From positions 1,054,001-1,118,000 of the forward strand of contig NZ_CP009288.1 of assembly GCF_000756615.1 (NCBI RefSeq): a stretch of DNA of 64,000 nt. Direction: 5' to 3'. The notes beneath the pieces are model-generated. The model did not search any database. It was not told where the DNA came from and saw only the letters and a program-made list of their open reading frames with translations. This DNA comes from Paenibacillus durus (GTDB lineage Bacteria > Bacillota > Bacilli > Paenibacillales > Paenibacillaceae). Positions 58,145 through 64,000 of this stretch are shown piece by piece; the first letter of the stretch is position 1; each line of letters starts with the position of its first letter. Made by a program: the position numbers and the translations under genes.

Positions 58145-59314
58145 ATGTCCCGAAAAGTGTTGTTTTGCGCAACGGTAGATTACCATTTCAGCGCCTTTCA
58201 TTTACCAGTGCTCGAATGGTTCAAGCAGCACGGCTGGGAGGTTCATATCGCGGCTAAGGGAGGGCTTGACCTGCCTTATGTGGACAAGAAATTTAATATC
58301 TCCATAGAGCGGTCGCCGCTTCGCCGGGGTAACTTGGAAGCTTATCGTCAGCTGAAGGAAATTATGCGGCAGAATGACTACGGGATTATTCATGCCCATA
58401 CGCCGATGGGCGGCGTTCTGGCCCGGCTTGCCGCAGTGAGTTCCCGTAACAATGGGACTCGGGTGATCTATACCGCCCATGGCTTTCATTTCTGCCAAGG
58501 GTCTTCGCTTACGAGCTGGCTGCTGTATTACCCGATCGAGAAGGGTCTTTCCCGGCTGACGGATTGTCTGATTACGATTAACAACGAAGATTATCGCTTG
58601 GCTGCCCGGCGGAGGTTCAAAGCGCGGCAGATTGAGCATGTGCATGGCGTAGGCGTCAATACGGACAGATTCAAGCCGGTGACACAGGCGGAGAAGGCAA
58701 GGCTCAGGCAGGATTCTTCCTACGGGCCGGATGATTTCCTGATGTTCTATGCTGCGGAATTCAACGGAAATAAAAATCATCAGCTGCTCATTCGCGCCTT
58801 GGCCCGGGTTCAAGCTCAAGAACCGGGGATCAAGCTTCTGCTCGCGGGAGAAGGCCCGCTGCAGGAACAATGCCGCAGGCTGGCGGCGGAGCTCGGGATT
58901 GCGGACAAAGTGGATTTTCTCGGTTACCGGAAAGACATTGACCGGCTGCTGCCCATGTGCGATGCAGCAGTTTCGGCAAGTCTGCGGGAGGGGCTGCCGG
59001 TCAATATTATGGAAGCGATGGCCTGCGGCCTTCCTGTTATCGCGACAAGAAACAGGGGGCATGCGGAACTCGTGAAGCATGGGGAGAACGGATACATCGT
59101 TGAGCCTGATCAGGAGGAGCTGCTCGCCGAGCATATGATTCGCCTGTGCCGATCCATGGAGTTACGGAGCAGGCTGGGCAAGAGAAGCCTGGAGCTAACC
59201 GAAGCTTATAAATTGTCATCGGTCGTAGAGGAGCTTGCGTCAATCTACTTAAGGCATATGAGGGAGGAGGGGGGATATGAAGCCGGAAATCAGCATTATC
59301 ATGCCCATATATAA
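58145..59314 (+). CDS. GT4 family glycosyltransferase (EpsD-like)
   Basis: 389 residues with two Rossmann halves. The front has HTPMGGVLARL and YTAHGFHFCQG; the GT4 donor site is SLREGLPVNIMEAMACGLPV with the E-x7-E pair. It adds a sugar to the lipid-linked repeat unit at the inner membrane face. GGAAAGGAAG lies ahead of ATG. The end overlaps the next gene by 38 bases. Matches epsD in order. Confidence 0.9.
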   Translation: MSRKVLFCATVDYHFSAFHLPVLEWFKQHGWEVHIAAKGGLDLPYVDKKFNISIERSPLRRGNLEAYRQLKEIMRQNDYGIIHAHTPMGGVLARLAAVSSRNNGTRVIYTAHGFHFCQGSSLTSWLLYYPIEKGLSRLTDCLITINNEDYRLAARRRFKARQIEHVHGVGVNTDRFKPVTQAEKARLRQDSSYGPDDFLMFYAAEFNGNKNHQLLIRALARVQAQEPGIKLLLAGEGPLQEQCRRLAAELGIADKVDFLGYRKDIDRLLPMCDAAVSASLREGLPVNIMEAMACGLPVIATRNRGHAELVKHGENGYIVEPDQEELLAEHMIRLCRSMELRSRLGKRSLELTEAYKLSSVVEELASIYLRHMREEGGYEAGNQHYHAHI

Positions 59315-60464
59315 CATGGAAGCCTATTTGCCCAGATGTCTGGACAGTCTGATCAGCCAAAGCTTCGGCGATCTGGAGATTATCGCGGTTAACGACGGTT
59401 CGACGGACGGCAGTCTCCCCATTCTCGAACAATATGCCGGAAGAGACGACCGTATAGTTCTCATCAACCGGAGCAACGGCGGCGTATCTTCCGCCCGTAA
59501 TGAAGGCATGGGGCACGCGGCCGGAAGGTACATCGCCTTTGTCGATCCGGATGATTGGGTGGACCGGGAGATGTTTATGGCGATGCGCCAAGCGGCGGAG
59601 GACGAGGATGCGGATATCGTCATGTGCACGTATTTGCGCGAGTTCGGTACGCACGCGAAAGAGAAAATATTCCGGCTGCCGGATGTGCAGGTATACCGGG
59701 GTGAAGAGGTTCAGGAGCATATTACGAGAAGGCTGTTTGGTCCGCTGAGAGAGGAACTGGCGCAGCCTGATTATTTGGACGCCTGGGGACCCGTGTGGGG
59801 CAAGCTGTACCGGGCGGATCTGATTCACAGAGCGGCCGCCTCTTTTATCGATCTGGATATCATCGGAACCAATGAGGACTCACTCTTCAACATCCATGTA
59901 TGTCACTATGCACGCTCCTTCGTCTTTCTAAATCGTCCGTTCTATCATTACTGGAAATCCAATACTTCGTCCATTACCTCCTGTTACAACCCCTTGTTGG
60001 AGAGTAAGTTCAGCAAGCTGTACGGTTATATGAACTCTTTTATTGCAGAGCATGAACTGCCGGCGGAATATACTCGGGCGCTTCGCAACCGGGTGTGCAT
60101 CAATATACTGGGGCTCGGTCTCAACATTGTTAGTGAAGATTACAAGGCATCGCCATTTATCAAAATTAAGAATATTCATTCGCTTGTCTCAAAGCGGGAA
60201 GTGGTCTCGGCGTTTGCCGGATTTGAGCTGAGGTACTGCACCAAAGCCTGGAGAGTCTTTTTCCTGCTCGGAAAATGGAGATTGGCTGCGGGGCTCTATC
60301 TGATGCTGAAGGCAATTAACTACTTGCGAATCAAGAATACGAGAGGTGTGGACAATGGAACCCGTTCGAATTCTTCAGGTCGTCACCATGATGAATCGGG
60401 GCGGACTGGAAACTATGCTCATGAACTACTACCGTCAGATGGATCGCGGCAAAATTCAGTTTGA
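59277..60464 (+). CDS. GT2 family glycosyltransferase (EpsE-like)
   Basis: 395 residues of the GT-A fold: ISIIMPIYNMEAYLPRCLDS, AVNDGSTDGS and the metal site FVDPDDWVD. AGGAGGGG lies three to five bases before the ATG. Its last about 36 residues (from NGTRSNSSGRHH) run through the start of the next gene, giving a 110-base overlap, and are low-complexity and not like the family. The natural end may be near 60355 and the extension the result of a lost stop codon. Confidence 0.87.
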   Translation: MKPEISIIMPIYNMEAYLPRCLDSLISQSFGDLEIIAVNDGSTDGSLPILEQYAGRDDRIVLINRSNGGVSSARNEGMGHAAGRYIAFVDPDDWVDREMFMAMRQAAEDEDADIVMCTYLREFGTHAKEKIFRLPDVQVYRGEEVQEHITRRLFGPLREELAQPDYLDAWGPVWGKLYRADLIHRAAASFIDLDIIGTNEDSLFNIHVCHYARSFVFLNRPFYHYWKSNTSSITSCYNPLLESKFSKLYGYMNSFIAEHELPAEYTRALRNRVCINILGLGLNIVSEDYKASPFIKIKNIHSLVSKREVVSAFAGFELRYCTKAWRVFFLLGKWRLAAGLYLMLKAINYLRIKNTRGVDNGTRSNSSGRHHDESGRTGNYAHELLPSDGSRQNSV

Positions 60465-61479
60465 TTTTATCGTTCACCGGCTGGAGCGAGGCCACTATGA
60501 TGACGAAATCGAATCGCTTGGCGGAGTCATCTACCGCATGCCGCCGATCAGACCGGGAAATTACCGGCTTTACTTTAAAAAATTGGCGGAGTTCTTTGGC
60601 GCACACTCGGAATACCGCGTCGTTCATTCCCATATCAACGAGAACAGCAGCTTTGTTCTGCGTGCAGCGAAGCAGGCCGGAATTCCGTGCCGGATCGCGC
60701 ACAGCCATTTAAGCGATCTGAAGCTGGATTTGAAGTTCCCTTTCCGCGTATACGCGAAAGCGGTCATGAAGGATAATCCAACCCGGTATTTTGCCTGCTC
60801 GAAGAACGCGGGACGCTGGCTGTTCGGCAAAGGGATTGAGAAGACAGACAATTTGATTGTCATGAATAACGCCATCAACCTTCGGGAGTTCGCATTAGAC
60901 CTTTCTGCGCGCGAACAGGTGCGAGATGAGCTTCAGGCGGGCGAGCGTTTGGTCATTGGCCATGTCGGCCGGTTTAACGAGCAGAAGAACCACTCGTTTC
61001 TGATTGACATCTTTCACAGCATCTACCGAAGAAATCCCAATGTGCTTCTCGTTCTGGTTGGGGCGGGACATCTGGAGCCGGCGATCCGGCGTAAAGTCGA
61101 AAAGCTGGGATTAAGCGGCAATGTCGCCTTCCTGGGCGTCCGTTCGGATATTTCCAGGCTGATGCAGGGCATGGATTTGTTCCTGTTCCCTTCCCTGTAC
61201 GAAGGGCTGCCTGTCGTTCTCGTCGAAGCGCAGGCCGCAGGACTAAGATGCATCGCCTCTAGCGCAATTACCAAGGAGGCGGATTTAACGGGCAGGGTGC
61301 GGTTTATCGGTCTTCAGGAATCCCCTGACCATTGGGCGCTGGCGGTGCTGGATTCCTCCTATGAGCATGCGGATACATCGAAGCAGCTGCGCGAAAGCGG
61401 ATACGACTCCGCGCAGACCGCCGAATGGCTGGCCTCCTTCTACCATTCAGCGTGGCGGCCAATTCTTAACCCGAGGTGA
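60355..61479 (+). CDS. GT4 family glycosyltransferase (EpsF-like)
   Basis: 374 residues. ILQVVTMMNRGGLETMLMNY and the donor-site block LYEGLPVVLVEAQAAGLRC with E-x7-E mark the EpsF/GT4 branch; VIGHVGRFNEQKNHSFLIDI is the linker region. It transfers a sugar to the growing exopolysaccharide unit. ATG 60355 has GAGAGG eight bases before; GTG 60346 is too close. It starts inside the previous gene. Confidence 0.9.
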   Translation: MEPVRILQVVTMMNRGGLETMLMNYYRQMDRGKIQFDFIVHRLERGHYDDEIESLGGVIYRMPPIRPGNYRLYFKKLAEFFGAHSEYRVVHSHINENSSFVLRAAKQAGIPCRIAHSHLSDLKLDLKFPFRVYAKAVMKDNPTRYFACSKNAGRWLFGKGIEKTDNLIVMNNAINLREFALDLSAREQVRDELQAGERLVIGHVGRFNEQKNHSFLIDIFHSIYRRNPNVLLVLVGAGHLEPAIRRKVEKLGLSGNVAFLGVRSDISRLMQGMDLFLFPSLYEGLPVVLVEAQAAGLRCIASSAITKEADLTGRVRFIGLQESPDHWALAVLDSSYEHADTSKQLRESGYDSAQTAEWLASFYHSAWRPILNPR

Positions 61480-61484
61480 TCACA

Positions 61485-62432
61485 ATGGTTCCTTCGCTTA
61501 CGGTCTTTACCCCGACTTACAATAGAGCGCATACCCTCCATCTATGCTATGAGAGCCTGCTTAGGCAGTCCTGCCAGGATTTTGTCTGGCTGATCATCGA
61601 CGACGGCTCCACGGACCGGACCAGGGAACTGGTAGAGGGCTGGATAAGCGAAGGCAGGATAGCCATCCGTTATCACTATCAGGACAATCAGGGGATGCAC
61701 GGCGGGCATAATGCGGCCTACGAACGGATCGATACGGAGCTTAACGTCTGCATCGATTCGGATGATTATTTGGCCGATGATGCGGTGGATAAAATCCTCT
61801 CCTTCTGGAAGGAGCACGGAAGCGAGCAGTATGCCGGTATCGTGGGCCTGGACGCTTCGCCGGACGGGGAAATGATCGGAACGGGCATGCCGGAGGGGCT
61901 GAAAGCGTCGACGCTCAGCGGCCTGTATGCCAAGTGGAAGGTCAAGGGCGACAAGAAGCTGGTGTACCGTACCGCCATGACAAGCAGCGTTCCGCCGTAC
62001 CCGATTTTTCCGGGAGAAAAATACGTTCCGCTCTCCTATAAATATCTGCTGATCGATCAGCAGCTTCCGTTATTGGTCATGAACGAGGTGCTCTGCCATG
62101 TGGAATACAGAGCCGACGGCTCCAGCCTGAACATGATGAATCAGTACCGCAAAAATCCGCAGGGCTTCGCTTTTTTTCGGAAAGTGGCGATGGTTTATGC
62201 GTCTTCGTTCAAGGAAAGGCTTCGCGAAGCGGTCCATTACGTGTCCAGCAGCTTGATCATGGGCAACCGGAAGTTTATTGCGGAGTCCCCCCGGAAGGGA
62301 ATGACCGTGCTGGCGCTTCCGCTGGGAGGCTTGCTGTACCTGTACATTCGGCGGACACAGCGCGCAGCGCCGATTTCAGCGAAGGAAACGCCGAGGAACA
62401 TCAGGCAGGTTCAGGAGAGTGACTCCCAATGA
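61485..62432 (+). CDS. GT2 family glycosyltransferase
   Basis: 315 residues with LTVFTPTYNRAHTLHLCYES, IIDDGSTDRTRELV and metal-binding IDSDDYL. DNQGMHGGHNAAYERI is typical of the EpsE/GT2 glycosyltransferases that act on Gram-positive polymers. A hydrophobic end (VLALPLGGLLYLYIRR) may touch the membrane. ATG 61485 with GAGGTG six bases before. Ends four bases inside the next gene (ATGA). Confidence 0.88.
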   Translation: MVPSLTVFTPTYNRAHTLHLCYESLLRQSCQDFVWLIIDDGSTDRTRELVEGWISEGRIAIRYHYQDNQGMHGGHNAAYERIDTELNVCIDSDDYLADDAVDKILSFWKEHGSEQYAGIVGLDASPDGEMIGTGMPEGLKASTLSGLYAKWKVKGDKKLVYRTAMTSSVPPYPIFPGEKYVPLSYKYLLIDQQLPLLVMNEVLCHVEYRADGSSLNMMNQYRKNPQGFAFFRKVAMVYASSFKERLREAVHYVSSSLIMGNRKFIAESPRKGMTVLALPLGGLLYLYIRRTQRAAPISAKETPRNIRQVQESDSQ

Positions 62433-63502
62433 CCGTATTATGGATACTCCTGGCTTTTGCCTATCTATTTTCGCTTTCGGCCAGGTACTTTTCCACGCCG
62501 GACGCATCTCTTCCTGCAACCGTCAGACCGAATCCTGTCCTGTTCCTCATTACGGCCGTCTTGTTCTGTCTCGTTTCCGGGCTTCGGAATAATATCGGCG
62601 ATACGGAGATGTATATCCATTCATATCTCACCGATGATTTCACCTGGCAGTATGTGTGGACCAACGACGACATCGGCTTTAATATTTTTCAAAAAATCTT
62701 GAAGCTGTACACGAACGATCCGCAGTACATGATTGTGATTACGGCGTTTATCACCAACATGCTCATTATTGTGATGCTGTATAAATATGCACGGCTGTTC
62801 GAGTTGGGCGTGTATATCTACATTACTTCGGGCGCCTTTATCGTCTCCATGAACGGAATCCGGCAGTATTTGGCGACTTCGATCGTGTTCGCCGCGACGA
62901 AATATTTGTTTGAAGGCAACTGGAGGAGGTATATCCCGGTTGTTCTGTTCGCTTCTTTGTTCCATCAAAGCGCGCTGATTCTGATTCCGATCTTTTTCAT
63001 CGTCAGGAGAAAGGCTTGGACAGCCTCGACCCTGATGCTGCTCGGCGTCGCGGTCCTGATCGTCTTCGGCTACAGTCAATTCTCAGAAGTTTTGTTCTCG
63101 GCGATCAAAGATACGCAGTATGGCGTGTACCAGACCTTGTCGGAGGGCGGCGCCAATATTGTGCGGGTGGCCTTTTTCGGATTGCCGCTCGTTATTGCTT
63201 ACCTTGGCAGGAAGAAGCTGAGCGCGCAGTTCCCTGACATTGATATTATTGTCAACATGTCGCTGATCGGATTTGTGCTGATGCTGGTCGCTACCCAGAA
63301 CTGGATTTTCGCCAGACTGGCGATATATTTTACCCTTTATCAGATTTTGCTTACGGCATGGATGGTGAAGGCGTTCCGCAGAAAGGATCAGAAGCTGGTG
63401 TATCTGGCCCTCTTGATCGTGTACCTCATCTATTTCTTCTATGAAAATGTGATCACTCTCGGCATTGATTATAGAAGCGACTTTATCACTTGGTTCAACT
63501 AA
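62429..63502 (+). CDS. EpsG-family membrane protein (Wzy-like polymerase)
   Basis: 357 residues and about nine membrane helices. GLRNNIGDTEMYIHSYL near residue 52, FNIFQKILKLYTND and NGIRQYLATSIVFAATKYLF are conserved in EpsG. It probably joins lipid-linked repeat units outside the membrane. CAGGAGAG lies nine bases before ATG; the ATGA overlap shows coupling to the previous gene. Order as in Bacillus, though one extra glycosyltransferase precedes it. Confidence 0.88.
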   Translation: MTVLWILLAFAYLFSLSARYFSTPDASLPATVRPNPVLFLITAVLFCLVSGLRNNIGDTEMYIHSYLTDDFTWQYVWTNDDIGFNIFQKILKLYTNDPQYMIVITAFITNMLIIVMLYKYARLFELGVYIYITSGAFIVSMNGIRQYLATSIVFAATKYLFEGNWRRYIPVVLFASLFHQSALILIPIFFIVRRKAWTASTLMLLGVAVLIVFGYSQFSEVLFSAIKDTQYGVYQTLSEGGANIVRVAFFGLPLVIAYLGRKKLSAQFPDIDIIVNMSLIGFVLMLVATQNWIFARLAIYFTLYQILLTAWMVKAFRRKDQKLVYLALLIVYLIYFFYENVITLGIDYRSDFITWFN

Positions 63503-63514
63503 GGAGGCTGACGG

Positions 63515-64000
63515 ATGAATTCTTCGACGAAGATCCCCAAGGTTGTCCATTACTGCTGGTTCGGCCGCGGTGAGAAGCCGGGAAAGCTTCAAAAATGCAT
63601 CAAAAGTTGGCATAAGCATTTGCCTGGGTTTGAATTCGTGGAATGGAACGAGGATAACTTCGACGTTACGGTTAACCGGTATGTGAAGGAAGCCTATGAA
63701 CACCGGAAATATGCGTTTGTCAGCGATTATGCCCGGCTGCACGCTTTATACACCTGCGGCGGAATCTATATGGATACGGATGTTGAAGTGATCAGGCCGC
63801 TGGACCGCTTTCTGGAGCTGGAGGCTTTCTCAGGGTTTGAGGATGGGCATTTTCTGCAATCGGGCACGATGGGGGCGGTCGCCGGACACCCCTGGATCAA
63901 GGAGCTGCTGGATTATTACGAGGGCCGGAGCTTTCTCCTGCCGGACGGCTCGCTGGATACGACGACCAACACGGCGGTGATCAGCGAAATCTGTATACGG
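63515..64000 (+). CDS. Glycosyltransferase with DXD sugar-binding region, 3' end cut by window
   Basis: 162 residues are visible from ATG 63515, with AAGGAGG seven bases before. KIPKVVHYCWFGRGEKP, then FVSDYARLHALYTCGGIYMD and the DTD motif in YMDTDVEVIRPLD mark the Gly_transf_sug/GT32 family (as in capsular and toxin glycosyltransferases). It continues the eps operon 12 bases after epsG. The end lies beyond the window. Confidence 0.85.
   Translation, partial: MNSSTKIPKVVHYCWFGRGEKPGKLQKCIKSWHKHLPGFEFVEWNEDNFDVTVNRYVKEAYEHRKYAFVSDYARLHALYTCGGIYMDTDVEVIRPLDRFLELEAFSGFEDGHFLQSGTMGAVAGHPWIKELLDYYEGRSFLLPDGSLDTTTNTAVISEICIR

Overview
The window reads as chromosomal DNA of a low-to-mid GC Gram-positive spore-former, most probably Paenibacillus. 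The signs are strong AGGAGG-type ribosome binding sites with frequent TTG/GTG starts, an eps-type exopolysaccharide operon, S-layer-homology and right-handed beta-helix surface proteins, a paeninodin-like lasso peptide cluster and nitrogenase-like genes. The genus is an inference; there is no rRNA or tRNA here to settle it.

Positions 1-11.8 kb are accessory chromosome with many small single genes: GapN (cut by the window edge), an SDR, an AraC regulator, a secreted two-module protein, GNAT, methyltransferase, uracil-DNA-glycosylase-like, DJ-1/PfpI, DUF1801 and an ANT(6)-type nucleotidyltransferase. Between them lie a truncated and a frameshifted arylamine N-acetyltransferase copy, a frameshifted XRE regulator, a frameshifted divergent small gene, and relics of a histidine phosphatase and a TetR regulator. 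Positions 11.8-28.4 kb carry a GH66 dextranase-like enzyme next to a membrane diguanylate cyclase, membrane proteins, a multicopper oxidase split by a frameshift, two TetR-controlled oxidoreductases with clear palindromic operators, a 76-bp tandem repeat, a secreted PL6-type lyase, and a MerR regulator with a 19-bp-spacer promoter.

Positions 28.5-34.5 kb are central metabolism: alsS-alsD (pyruvate to acetoin), malic enzyme with an ACT domain, and an acyl-CoA synthetase. Positions 34.8-39.8 kb hold a lasso peptide locus: cyclase, HPr-kinase-like peptide kinase, a 44-residue precursor with its own promoter and leader hairpin, and a convergent ABC exporter. No RRE protein or leader peptidase is present. 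The exporter's upstream side is occupied by an intact IS200/IS605 element (tnpA, tnpB, probable omega RNA), which abuts a two-gene nitrogenase component-1-like operon. That operon keeps the P-cluster cysteines and one cofactor cysteine but not the cofactor histidine, and has no Fe-protein gene nearby.

Positions 45-51.4 kb encode two divergent paralogous beta-helix exoproteins, one SLH-anchored with FN3 domains and one free. Positions 51.5-54.6 kb encode a SorC-type regulator followed by an orphan trpB-trpA pair. Positions 54.8-64 kb are the start of an exopolysaccharide operon in the same order as Bacillus epsA-G: YveK-like, BY-kinase, CapD-like, four glycosyltransferases, EpsG-like polymerase, and a DXD glycosyltransferase cut by the window end. 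GTTC-N7/8-GAAC inverted repeats lie in front of the beta-helix gene, the sorC gene and the eps operon, suggesting one regulator ties this surface-polysaccharide region together.
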